From Pleurotus ostreatus/Saccharomyces cerevisiae fusant (Eukaryota > Opisthokonta): 64,000 nucleotides of DNA. The position numbers and the translations under genes were made by a program. Below, piece after piece: positions 1 to 11,206 of this stretch. Location: assembly GCA_024196135.1 (NCBI GenBank), contig JAMQCK010000024.1:62001-126000 (forward strand), in the 5' to 3' direction. The notes under the pieces are model-generated. The model saw nothing but the letters and a program-made list of their open reading frames with translations, made no database searches and was not told the DNA's origin. The stretch's first letter is position 1; each line of letters starts with the position of its first letter.

Positions 1-3000
1 GGGTCGAGCCGCTGCAAGATGAGGTCAAGCTTCTTCCTAAGCTCGTCAACTTCCTTCAGAATAGTCGCCTCGCTCGACTGCCAAGATGATCAGCACTGTC
101 CCGCCAGACTACGCAGCGAACGACGCACCTGCCGCGTATTCGGGAACACCTTGATCAGCTCCTCAAATGGCACCTTACTGATAATACCCTCTTCGTCGTC
201 GACCTGGGGATCGCGAGCCTGCGAAGGTAAATTCCCCGTCAGCGCCGCGTCCAAGTGATACCCGCATTCAAATAACCCCTCCGCCACCCCACCCCAAACA
301 CACACACACTGCCAACGCACCTCCGGCGACTCATCATCAATCGCGTCCGGCCCCGCCAGCCAGTCCTTCATCCACTGGTTCTTTTTGACGATGGAGCCCG
401 ACTCGTACAGCGCGATGAGGGCGAGGGGGACGCAGAAGAGGGCGGACATGACGATGCGGTTGAGCTGGAGGGTTTGTTAGTGGTGTAGAGGGGTGAGGGT
501 GGGGAAGGGGGTTGTTAGCGTCGTGTAGAGCTGGGAGGGAAAGGCAGTGCTCACCTTCGCATATCTCTCCTTGCTGAGACCAAGGAGCTCGAAGGGGGCG
601 ATGAAGAAGATTTCGATCCTGTTGGACTTGAGTCAGGCTTGAAAGAGTTGGAGAGGTATCAGTGTATGCACAAATTTGTAGGCGGCGGATACACGTAGTG
701 GTCCGGCGCGCGGATCATGCCCACGGTCTTTGCGGAGAAGAACGCGAGGTATTGTGCTTCTGCGTTGTCGATCACCTGGAGGGCCGGTGAGCAGGGGTAG
801 TAAATTTTATAGAGGAACACATACATCCTCGTAGGCCGAAGAGAACAACGAGATGAGCACGTTGAGGAGCACCACGGCCGTGACGACGTTCCAGCTAGTA
901 AACCATCAGCAAGGCCTTTCGAAGAGCTCGAAGATACGCACAGGTAGTAAAGCCAAAGACTCGCTGGGCTATGCTCGAAAATCTCGTAGTTCGGCGATCT
1001 GTACAAGGGTCATCAGGTTGAGTGAGGACAGACGGCAGGAAGTCCTACTGTAGCAAGGCTTGGACTAGCACGTTGACGACCTTCGCGCTGTGTCAGACAA
1101 TGAAAAGCGCGTACAATATTGGAAGACTAACTGTCGATGGATCCTCCACTTGACCGTCCGCCGCGTCAACAGCGTACAGACCTTGCGCGAAGCCGAGGGC
1201 GAGTACAGAAAGAAGCTGGCGAGGGTTGAGCAATGACCTCGATTTCAACCGAGGAGAACAACTGACCGCAAAGAAAATCCCGGACTCCTGCAGCATGCGA
1301 GCAACGCAGATCTGCATCGTTCCGATATACCTGGAGGGTGTCAGAAATTGTGGCCACGCTCTATTGTCTCAACGCACTTGTAGCCATCGAACACAGTGAT
1401 GAGCTCTGAGGACCGTCAGTGCCAGGTCCTAGTGTTCCCTAGGAGAAGACATACTCATCCTGGAAACGCGTCAGCCAATTCCGAAAGTACCATGCGGTAT
1501 ATAAGACGCACCATAACAAAGGCGCCGCATAACTAAGCACTTGGAACGTCCGAACGCGCACGGCTACCATCTTGTCGCCTTCCAGCGTCAAGCTCATGAT
1601 ACGCAAGGCCAGTGCAGTGACCAGAAGGGCGTCCGTAATGATGGCGACCACGTTCCAGAAGGTGAAGGCGCGCCATGTGGCGAAGCGAAGGAGCTTGAAG
1701 AACTAAGGAGAGAGATCAGTGCGAAGACCCGAAGGCGATTCGAGTAAACGTACCCTTTGCAAGTCTGAAGGCAGACGGAATCAGTGGCTCATAGGCAGGA
1801 TGGGTAGGGGGTTCAGGTTACCTTCCAGGCAGAATGATACGGCAAACACATAGAGGACGACCTCCCATTCGTCCAAAGGCATGCTCTCGGAATGTAGCTT
1901 CTCAAGCGGCTCGCGTACTGTGATGAGGTGAGTATCTGTAGGTCATGCACGGTACGGGTACAAACCTGCTTGTGAATAAGCCAGGAGGAAGAAAAGCCAG
2001 ATGAATATGCGGAACATATTTTGGAATCTATTCGTGCGAGGATATAGTCAGTGGAGGGTAGACGAGCGTCTTCCTGAGACTCACCGAGGCACCGATAGCC
2101 TCGACGCATGGAAATGACCCCAAAAAGTAGCTTCACGAGTCTCACTGTAGGGGACGTCTAGTCACATCCGCATCAGTAAATTCATGTTGAGGATGTGAGG
2201 AGCCTCACAGTCGATATCATGCTGCTCGTTGTTCTGCTGTACCAGTTCGCCGCGCCAGAGCGCCATGATCACTGCACACGCATCAGCAAAGATCAGAAGC
2301 ATTCGTGGCGTAGGCCTACCGTCTTGCGCCTCGGACGAAGACAAGAAAATGGTGCTAGCGCACACTGTCATTAGCGTAGGCACGACAAGTCATAGACGCT
2401 GTAAGAGCGTACCAATTCGTATCAATGGCCAGCTCCAGAGCACTTGACATGTCGCTCTCGTCACCGTCGGACTCAAGGTGCCTAAAGCGTGTCGACATGA
2501 CCACACGAATTCTATCCGGGGGCGAGAGGTGCACGATACGACGAGCAAGGACCTCGCATGCGATTGCTATAGTCATGCATCAGCAAGTGGACCGCGAGCA
2601 GAGCTGGAAGACCTACCGCGTCCATAGTTCTCGTCATAGTCGGCAGGATTGCTGTTCGCATCCCGGATGAATTGGGACCTGCAGCGGAGGAGGCAGTAGG
2701 GGAGCTGCAAGGCGCAGGAAGCACTTGTCAGTTTCGGTGGCTCGTCCATCCATGCCAAGGGGAAACGCACAGCTTCGACAAAGTCCCCCGCCGCGGCGCG
2801 GTACGCTCCAATGACGGCAGGCGTGATCGTCCGGCTCGTAGGCTCAATAATGCTCGCAGGGTCGACCTCAACCGGCAGAAGGGTCAGCGTGAGCGTCCGC
2901 AGACGCTTCACCAGCTCTGCCATACGTTCAGCAAGCCGTACGTCCCAATGTACTGCTCGCCTACTACTCACTGGTAAGCGTATCTGGCGACGGCTGCACC

Positions 3001-3066
3001 GACTTCACCGAGAGCAGGGAGAGCTGCTCTTCCGCGTCGATGACCATCTGAGCCGACATGGACATG
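1..3066 (-). CDS. YVC1: Vacuolar TRP-type cation channel YVC1 (TRPY1), 3' end cut by window
   Basis: Non-selective, Ca2+-releasing channel of the fungal vacuolar membrane. At least ten short exons read from the ATG at 3066 (MSMSAQMVIDAEEQ) leftwards. Recognisable YVC1 landmarks in order are an N-terminal region with LPVEVDPASIIEPTSRTITP (exon from about 2950), the membrane helices around 1440-1680 and 1200-1320, the pore-side stretch QVEDPSTV near 1150, the last helix LLNVLISLFSSAYEDV near 830-870, and the hallmark GMIRAPDHYVYPPP at 660-730. The tail keeps the acidic ISKVPFEELIKVFPNT segment (about 140-230). The first bases probably encode a coiled coil (EVDELRKKLDLILQRL) after a short intron near 80-120, so the stop codon lies left of the window. 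No broken exon was seen. Identity rests on these family motifs; exact splice sites were only partly checked. Confidence 0.88.
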
Positions 3067-3418
3067 ATGGGCGTTGCGAACAAGGCGCGTCGTGAGCGAC
3101 GTGCAGCTCGATCGGGACGCGATGTGCGCGGGACTCAATTGATCGACGTCATCGATGCGCGAACCCAAGGAACCGTCAACGAAGTCGAACTTGCGAAGGT
3201 GCAACTCAATCACAGAGGACGCAGCTGCCCGGTTCGCATTCAACAGCAATCTCCATGAATTCTCTGGTCTCCCACCCATCCAATTTTGCCTCCACAGTTC
3301 ACGTTTGGTATACAGGACACTGAGATAGATACATACAAATCGAGGGTTCATACAAAACGGAAAGGAGAGATCTTTGGAATCGTCGAAAGGTCATCACATC
3401 ACTGGTCCCGGGCCCAGC
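3067..3418. other. Intergenic: YVC1 promoter and haspin 3' flank
   Basis: Between two genes on the minus strand. It should hold the YVC1 promoter and the haspin 3' untranslated region. No TATA box or repeat was recognised. Confidence 0.5.
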
Positions 3419-6134
3419 TCACTGCCCCACCGGCCTAATCCACCCCTTCTTCACCCCATACGCCACCACCTCCCCCGCACACGCGGGCGTGATGCTCGGC
3501 GAGATCGCTGTCTGGCTCTTCGTTCCGGCCACCTGGCTCGCCCTCCCAATCTTCTTCACTGCCATCGATTTCCTCGTCCTCGCCGACGCACCCTGCTTCT
3601 TCGCACTCGCCACCACCTCCGCCACACACCTCCCCAACCACTCCTCGATATCCACCAGGGCCTTATAGCACTCCATCTCGCTGAAGACACCTGGCTGCGT
3701 CGTGGGCGAGGGCGTGCGGCGCGAGGGCTCCTTTAGACCCTTCTTGGTGAGCAGTTGGCGGACGAGGTAGTGGAGCCACTGAGGAGAGGAAGCTTCAGTA
3801 CAATGTGAGTACGCAAGCAGGACAGCTGGACTCACCATAACATTCGTCAACGGCTTGAAGTCACTCCACGAGCGACCTGTATGCACCAACCGCATCATGC
3901 GGTATATCTCGTATTGGTACTCGCCTGTAAACCCATCAGCACATCTCCCAATCCAGTACAAGGAAAAAAACACTCACCCTCCCCATCAAAAACCTCACTA
4001 TCAAACGGCGTCCAATGCACCCTCTCGCCACCCTTCCCATCGCCCGCGTCCATGCGCGAGAGACCGAGGTCGATCAGGGTGGCCTCGATACCGTGGACGG
4101 AGTCGTCCATCGCGGCCTTGTGTGTGCTGGATGAGGGTCGGATGTTATGTGAGCGGGGAGCGAGGGGCGTCTTGTGGGTTGTTGCTTTGTTCTGGACGAG
4201 GACTTGGCCCCAGTGGAGGTCGCGGTGCTGAGAGTCGATGTGAGTATAGGTGGAAAACGTAGCCCACTTGGAAGACCTACCTCGAACGAGACAAGCTGCT
4301 CCGCGTGCCCCAAAGCCTTCGCCACCTGCCAGAAGATACTGCACGCTTGCCTCCACCCAGTCCTCGACGGCGTCGCGAACTGGTACGCTTCCAGGTCCGG
4401 CCCGCCGTTGGGCAGAATGATGATCGCGTATAGCTGGGATACGCTGAACGTGTCTGTGTGTGACCTTAGTACGTGCTGAACATATATAAATTACAAAGAC
4501 CCACCTGGCCGCACACTCTCCGACCCCTTCACCTCATTATATTCGTCCCACAGCGACAACAAATGCTCCGGATACCTCCCCCGCACCACATACGCCTTCA
4601 ACAACCGCACAAACCGATCGCACACCTGCCCCATCGCGCGCGTTACAATAATCTCCTTTACCACGTCCTTCACATCGCTCGGCGGCGGGCCCTCGTCGTC
4701 CTCGTCATCCGACGTGCTATCCCTCCGCGCCTTCAGCTTCCCCACGGCCCCGGTCGCCGCGCGGCCCTCCTCGTCCTTGAGCGGGATGATCTTCAGCACC
4801 ACGTCCCCGATCCCAAACACCTCCGAGTAGCTCGCCTCGCCGATCTTGCGGAACGCGGCGTGCCCGCGCGTCCCGCCGACGACGGGGTCGAAGGGGAAGG
4901 TGTTCAGGAAGGCAGAGAACTCGTAGGGCCCGCTATCCAGCTGGTTGCACTCGGCGAGGAGCGGGCGGACGTACTCGGGGAAGGTCGGCGGCTCGTCCAG
5001 GGAGGAGAGGGAGGAGTCGAGCTCGGAGTCGTCGGCGGAGGAGGCGAATGAGATGTCCTCGAGGTCGGAGGAGGTGAGGGGGGAGGGTGGCGAGGGCGGG
5101 ACGAAGAGGCCCTTGCGCCGTGCACCGCGGATGGGCGTTAGTTGGCGCGGTCTGGATGAAGGCTGCATGACGAAGCTTCGCTGTGGGGCGGCGGCGGGAG
5201 CAGGGGAAGAAATGGGGGAAGGCGAGAGGGAAGACATGGGTGATAGGCTGCTCGTCGACGGTGGTGCTGGTGTAACTTTCACATTGGTGTATCGCGGGGT
5301 AGGAAGCAGTACGACGGGAGGTGTGGGTAGCTTGAAGGTGGCGGCTGGTTTGGCGGGGGCAGGTGTCTCGGGCTCTACTTCTTGCTCGTATTCGGGCTCT
5401 GGTTCTGGCTCGGAGTCCGACTGTATCTCGATAACCCTGGGTGCTGGCTTGGGTACATCGGAGACGAGGCGCTTCCGTCGCTGAACACGGGGTGGGGGCA
5501 CGTATTCGTCCTCGTCGTCACTCGCCTCAACAGGCGCGTTGCTCAGACGAGCAGCGAGTGATTGCAATGGCTTCTTCGCCTGAGGGGGATTCATGTCCGC
5601 ACGCGGATGAGATACGCGCCGCTCCTGCTTGAGAGGCGTCCCGTCGTGGTCGAGGGTGATGATATCCACATTGGTAGTAGACGAGCGGTTCATCAAGCCT
5701 GTAGGCCTACCCTTGCCCAATGTTACGCGCGGACGCTTCGCCTTGACGGCGGGGGAGTTGAGGGGGACTGCTTGCAGAGGTGATCGCGGGGCGTCTTCCG
5801 CACTAGCGACCTCCTTGAACTTGTTCACTACCGGCTTCGCCGCGGGACGCATCTTGTCAGCTGCCTTCGCCGCAGCGTCTGACCTCCGCGGTGGTACAGC
5901 TGCAGGCTTACTCCGCTTGACATGCACGACCTTGGGCGAGCCTGGCTTTGTCGTCGTCGTGTTCTCCCTCTTCTTCATCCGGCATGCTACGGGTGCATAT
6001 TGAGGAGGGGGAAGGTCGTCAAAAATGCTCGGCGCCCTATACGCCGACCGCAGGTCACTTGATCCCGAGGCGGGGACAATACGCTGGCTGCGCTTGCCGT
6101 ATGTCTTGACCTGCTTCGTCCGCGCGCCGAACAT
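3419..6134 (-). CDS. Haspin-type histone H3 Thr3 kinase
   Basis: Haspin kinases phosphorylate histone H3 on Thr3 in mitosis and so place the chromosomal passenger complex at centromeres. Five exons (6134-4505, 4453-4281, 4227-3978, 3924-3836, 3778-3419) sum to 833 residues in frame. The first roughly 430 residues are disordered, basic and Ser/Pro-rich. The kinase domain follows: glycine loop KIGEASYSEVFGIGD, lysine in VVLKIIPL, helix-C glutamate in VVKEIIVTRAM, catalytic loop HRDLHWGQ, and DFG-equivalent LIDLGLSR. The haspin-specific stretches YQYEIYRMM and WSDFKPLTNVMWLHYL are present. The usual Mg-binding Asn of the catalytic loop is Gln. I chose the ATG at 6134 because it gives the N-terminus MFGARTKQVKTYGKR and leaves about 300 bases of shared promoter. 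The frame stays open to 6299, where a hydrophobic leader would be odd for a nuclear kinase. Divergent from PSF2. Confidence 0.9.
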
Positions 6135-6303
6135 GATGATGGTGGCTAGAACGCAGAGGGTGGCGGCTCCCGCGTATATCCAAGAGGGAGCGGAGAGAGT
6201 AGAGGGGAAGATAGAGAGGAAAGTGGGGATAGGAGGGAAGGCGATTTGCTGCAGAGTCGCGGTCGGGAGCATCAGCAGGCGCAACACGAGGCCGTCCAAC
6301 TCG

Positions 6304-6371
6304 ACGCGTCAAATCACGTGGGCCTGACGCGACATCAGCTTCCCACGCCCACGGACGCGACGCGACGCGAC
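6304..6371. promoter_or_regulatory. MCB-like cluster in the haspin/PSF2 shared promoter
   Basis: The 306-base gap between the two divergent starts holds ACGCGTCA at 6304-6311, a perfect match to the MluI cell-cycle box bound by MBF at G1/S. TCACGTG follows at 6314-6320, and three overlapping GACGCG/ACGCGA units lie at 6354-6371. Both flanking genes act in S or M phase, so cell-cycle control is a reasonable inference. Binding is not shown by the sequence. Confidence 0.55.
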
Positions 6372-6440
6372 TTGTCACCCGCCACCACTCATATTCCTGC
6401 GCTCAACGACGGTGCTTCTAGCTTGAATCCGCCCACTGCC

Positions 6441-7265
6441 ATGTCTTTACCTCATTCTCTGAGGGAATCGGCTTCACCTGCTGAATTGGAATTTATTGCC
6501 TCTCAACAACTCATCGAGATCATCCCACTCATCGCTATGGAACGTACCGTCTTCATTAGCGTGAGTAGACTTGCAGACACCCTCTTTTGGTACTGTGATA
6601 CAAGTGGTGTAGGGAACCTACGGCCCTCTACAACCACCTCGAAGGGCAAAAGTCCCAATCTGGCTTGCCACAAATCTGAAGCTGAAGAAGAAATGTCGTA
6701 TAATTCCTCCTGATTGGCTGACGGTAGGTAAGTTTGCACTTCTTCTTTTTTTCTTTGAGAATATCTATCGACGACCCGTAGACCACCTGAGAGATTGCTG
6801 CGAGGAGGAGACCAACAATCCGAAATTCAGCAAGCTGCCCTTCCGCTTCGCTGAGGTAGCGAAGGTCTTGTTGGACGTGTAAGGAGCAAGCCTCTTGTGG
6901 AATCAATCTCGTGGACTCACCCTTGTCATTTTCCAGTGCACCTGATGACCTTGAAGACGCCGACCAGCTTCGATTACTCTTGAAGAACCTCCGCGAAGCA
7001 CGACAAGCAAAGACCCGCGACGGTCTGCAAAATCTTAACCCGAACGAGCTTCACGTTAGTCCACCGTTTCCCATCCCTCTATCTCTCTTGTCTCCCGGCG
7101 CATGTCGTCTTGCGTATCTAGACTGTCTAACGTCGCCCACAGGTCGAGAACATGTGCTCGATGGAAATCAACGAGATCAGGCCCTTCTTCGTCCAGTCGA
7201 TGGCGATCTTGGGCCAGTTGACGCGAAGACCGGCCGCGGACGCGGATGTTTCTGCATTCGACTAG
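6441..7265 (+). CDS. PSF2: GINS complex subunit Psf2
   Basis: Psf2 is one of four GINS subunits, which join Cdc45 and Mcm2-7 to form the replicative CMG helicase. Five exons (6441-6560, 6613-6727, 6782-6878, 6937-7054, 7143-7265) give exactly 190 residues, the normal size for Psf2. Family landmarks are visible throughout: SLPHSLRESASPAELEFIA at the N-terminus, EIIPLIAMERTVFISGTYGP, IWLATNLKLKKKCRIIPPDW, KLPFRFAEVAKVLLDV, QLRLLLKNLREARQAKTRDG, and MEINEIRPFFVQS near the C-terminus. It shares a bidirectional promoter with the haspin gene. No damage was seen, so the protein should be functional and nuclear. Confidence 0.95.
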
Positions 7266-7677
7266 TCTTCGATCCACAACATTCATGATCATGACCATGA
7301 CTGAGAGCTGCCACATATATGCCCGGTTGGTATAATAAACGCATCGTCGTATAGGAGGAGCGGCACGACTGTAATAATATACGGCTACAATCGTCGTAGC
7401 TGCGCACTTCACTTTATGTTGACGCGCTCGAATGATTAGGTCAGAGTCGGGCGTCACCAAGAAGATCGTAACTAGCGTCGTAAGTACAGACACACCGTAT
7501 CAACAGAAACAGAGCAAATAACGACGATAACAACGACTGAATTCGGAAGGTATACAAGAACAGAAAAGCAGAGCAGGGAGTCCATGCGTATGTATGTGGG
7601 ACCAACAAACGAGGTAGGTAGGTAGGCGTCAAGAACAGACCGTCTATAATCGGACAATGTAATGAAGGAAGGCGGGT
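7266..7677. other. Convergent intergenic region
   Basis: This lies between the PSF2 stop and the stop of the Gln-rich gene on the other strand. It is AT-richer than its surroundings and has no coding pattern in any frame. It presumably holds two facing 3' untranslated regions. Confidence 0.5.
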
Positions 7678-10600
7678 TTAGAACTTGCCCGCGCGGACAT
7701 CGTCCCAAACAAAGTTGTGTTGCGTTTTACAGTGATCCAGCAGCTCCTCGTAAGTCGGATGTTGGAAGCGTGACGGCGAGTCAATCTGGCCTTCAGCAAA
7801 TAACAGGCTGCAAAGAGGGTCAGCATAGGGTACACGCATTATAGGGAAAAGAACAACAGAATTCGTTGCTTGGAGCGTTGGAGCGGAAGAAAAGACAGAT
7901 GTACGCGAAGAAAGAAAATAAACGCACTTGCACTGCTCGCACTCCGTCACCAGACCCCAGTCCTCTTCGACGCCGATGATCTGGCTGACGCAGTCAGGCT
8001 CGAGCTGTAAGCCATCGGCGTCTCGCCGGATCCCGTCATCTTCTGACCCTCCGTCCATCGGGACCTCTGTTCCGTCGTCCATTGGCACTTCCGTTCCATC
8101 GTCCATGGGTACTTCCGTTCCATCGTCTATCGGCACCTCTGTTGCGGTCTGCACGTCCTCTGGCGGGAGGCGCACGACCTTCGGCGAAATCTGCACATCC
8201 TGCATGGCGGTCTCCGGAACGGGAGCTTTGACAGGGGGCGGATCTGAAGGCTGAGGCTCCGGTGCGCTGAAAGGTTGAGGTTCTGGTGCGTCCGAGAGTC
8301 GAGATTCCGGTGGGACGGAAGATTGGGGCTCCCCAGCAGGCGGCTGGTCTTGCCGCCTCTCTGGAGCGAGGGCTAGCGAACCAAAGGCGGGAGTCAAAGG
8401 ACTGCTCGGCGGTGGCAAGGGCGCATCCGACGACAGGAGGGGCGTATCCTCGACCTCCTCCTTCACCAACACCCTCGGCTCGTCGCGCATCACTGAGCTC
8501 CGCTCCGAAAGCAATCGACTCGGACCACCGCGCGCATGCAGCGCTGCAGGAGCACTTTGCGAGGGCTGGAACGACGGCTGGCGCGCCATAATTTGTTGCT
8601 GCTCTGCCTGTGATGAACCTCTCTGCATCGGCCCAGATGGTGTGCGCTGTGGCGTCGGTCGCGCCGGCATGCCTTGAGGAGCCGCCTGCATGCCTTGAGG
8701 AAGCGTCTGCACGCTTTGAGGAGCCGCCTGCACGCCCTGAGAGGGCGCCTGCTGCCCCGACATCATCCGCTGTCGCTTCGCCGGGTCGCGCATCGCCGTC
8801 ATCTCATTCGGTCGCTTGAGGCTGGATACACTGGGTCCCAGCACCTCCGGCGAAGCCATGTCATAGCTGCCTTGGCGAAGGGAAGAGGGGATGCTGGTAC
8901 CGCTGGAGCTACGGGCGTGACCCGGCCTGACTGGCTGAGAAGGGGGAGGCAGGCCAGGGTTGCTTGAAGTCGAGCCCTGCCGCGAGCGGGCGGGCGACGG
9001 CTGACCGTCGGGTAGCGCACTAAGCCCGAGCGCGGCTCGTTGCGTCATCTCGTGCGCCGCAATCTCATGCGGGCGCGGCGGCCTGAAGCCTTCCGGCATA
9101 GTGGAATGCAGGATAGGTTGCGGAGGTGGAGGACCCATGGTCTGAGTGGCCTGTGGTTGGATGAAAGGCCTGAACTGCGTGTTGGGTCCGACTCGCTGTT
9201 GGGGCGCCGGCATCGGTCGAGACATGTGGGCTGGTTGAGGGGGGCCCTGCGCGCTAGGCATAGGCTGCGATGCTCGTCGTTGAGGCTCACGCATGCCGGT
9301 CATGAGCTGCATCTGGGACGGCGCCATAGGCGTGGGACCAGCAGACGCGGGCTGCTGTCGTGAGGGGCCTGGCATGTTCATCTGCGCGATGGACAAGGTC
9401 CTGCGATCAGCGTCTGACAACGGAGGGGTTGGCATCCCCATCGCGTGCCGGACGGTGTTGGATAGAGGCGGGGCGGAGAGAGGAGGCGTAGGCATCGACG
9501 GGGACCCAAGCACTGTGTTGATCATGAGTTGTTGACGCTCTGGCATGACCATGTAACCTCTGCCACCATCCATGGAGTTTCGCATGGTAGAGGGACCGGA
9601 TGTCGACTGTACAGGGACAGGCGGTGGCCCGTGTTGACTCCCCGGTCGTGATGGAATTTGTTGCTGACCAGAAGGCGATGGGCCGGCCTGACCTGGGTGA
9701 GGCGGAGAGTGCTGCATTGACTGCCGCGCATTCTGCTCGCGTAGCGCGTGCTGCAGTTGTTGTTGCTGGATCATCCTTTGCTGCTGTTGCTGTTGCATAC
9801 TGCGTTGCTGCATCCGCTGAGCCTGTTGTTCTTGCTCATGTTGTTGTCGTGCCAGAAGGTGCTCGTACGTGAGATGCGGAGGGATGTGCTGTGGCAAAGG
9901 AGCGGAGGAAGATTGCTGCATCTTGTTGAAATGGATGTTAGGCGCCGTGCGACGGGGCGCGTGTGAGTCACTCACGGGCATGGGCTGTCCCTCTGTACGA
10001 AATCGTTAGTATTCAGTAGGAAGGCGAGCAGGTGGAACGTACGTTGAGATATATTCGCGGCTGGATGGGAAGGTGGGTGTTGAGGTTGGGGTGGTGCTTG
10101 GGGCTGGGCGACGACATGGGTGGACGAGCCTTGTGGGCCACCCTGTGGCATACGAGTTAATTCGTACTGCTGCAGCTTCTGGTACATCTCGGCCGTCACA
10201 GCCTGGTATCGTCGCAGCTCCTCTGTCACCCGAGCGTGCTCTGCAGCTAGCTGCTGATGGGCCGTCGGGTTTGCCATTTGCTGAAGCTGCGCATATTGGC
10301 GCTCACGCTCCTCAAGTGTCTGGCGAAGCGCGCTGTTCTCCCTCGCAAGGCGCTCATTGTCTGCAGCGACCTGATTGAGACGTGCTGCCAAGGCTTCCGA
10401 CTTCCGACATTCCTCATTGAGGGCGCCATGGAGCTGTCGGTTGTCGGAGAACAATTTCACGTTCTCCTTCTTGTATTCGGCGACCTGCGCTTGCAAGTCG
10501 CGATCGGTCGCGGGCCGTCTTTCGTCGAGGCTGGCAACAACCCCATTGAACGCGTTCATGATTTTGTTCTTCAACACAGAGTCGTCATTCTCGTTGTTCG

Positions 10601-10717
10601 AGCTGCGGGGTGGAGGGGGACTGGTAGATCACAAGCAGAGGTATGTCAGCACAATTGGGAAGTACACAGAGTCGTGATCACGCACGGTGCGGCGCTTGTT
10701 GATGCAAATGCGCTCAT
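7678..10717 (-). CDS. Coiled-coil, Gln/Pro-rich protein with a degenerate C2H2-like end
   Basis: I do not recognise this family. The first exon is tiny (MSAFASTSAAP, ATG at 10717). The next exon (10600-10030) encodes about 130 residues of heptad-rich coiled coil (LQAQVAEYKKENVKLF...). A long exon (9997-7930) encodes low-complexity sequence: poly-Gln near 9730-9850, many Pro/Ser/Met-Pro segments, a QGVQAAPQ-type repeat near 8690-8760 and a tandem EVPMDDGT repeat. A last exon ends with CEQC, then about 25 residues, then HCKTQH, which could bind zinc as C-x2-C...H-x4-H. The coiled coil plus Gln-rich body resembles transcriptional co-regulators, but that is inference only. The splice that restores CEQCNLLFAEGQ was checked in frame. 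It is divergent from the phosphatase gene. Confidence 0.75.
8054..8149 (-). repeat. 24-bp coding minisatellite, 4 copies
   Basis: Four head-to-tail 24-base units (8054-8077, 8078-8101, 8102-8125, 8126-8149). They encode the octapeptide EVPMDDGT with small changes (PIDDGT, PMDGGS). The unit is a multiple of three, so copy number can change without breaking the reading frame. Confidence 0.9.
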
Positions 10718-11206
10718 GTCGAGCGCGGGGTACAGCTCGTCCCTAAAATGCGACGGGGGTATGCTCTCCCGGGTGTACAGCGATGGCGACGACGAGGGCG
10801 TCTAAGACAAGGAGGGATGCCAAATTGGGGGAACGCGACTGGGCGCTTCCCGATTACTCCTTGTCTTTGTCCTCCTCGTGCGCGTCTTCCGTACTTCTTC
10901 ATCGCGCGCATGACTAGGGAACGTCGGGGCTGTAGGAAGATGGCCTGAAGACCGCAAGCTGGGCGCCTCGCTCGATGTCGATCATGGTGGCTGTCGTCGG
11001 CAATTGGGATGTCTGATCGGCGCCGGTTACATACGCCCTTGAGCCGTCCTAGGGGGTCTATTCGCGTCCTGCTCGACCAGGACGCTTCCATCTGACACTC
11101 GGGAACTACGGGCGACGTTACACGCCGAGGCCGTGCTGCCTCCGCACCGCGTTACTATCATGACTCTCATGATGCGCATCACTCTCACCTGCTGCTCCTC
11201 ACCTCC
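10718..11206. other. Bidirectional intergenic region
   Basis: 489 bases between two divergent starts, so promoters for both genes are expected. I saw no TATA box, repeat or conserved coding pattern. Confidence 0.45.

Noticed and set aside
4473..5484. Plus-strand frames across the haspin gene
   Set aside because: Arg/Gly/Glu-rich shadows of the disordered haspin exon.
6135..6299. Extended haspin N-terminus with a hydrophobic helix
   Set aside because: In frame, but a membrane segment is unexpected for haspin and it would use up half of the PSF2 promoter; the start at 6134 fits better.
6314..6320. General enrichment of CACGTG in this window
   Set aside because: A six-base GC-rich word is expected many times in 64 kb of this composition; only the longer shared words were kept as findings.
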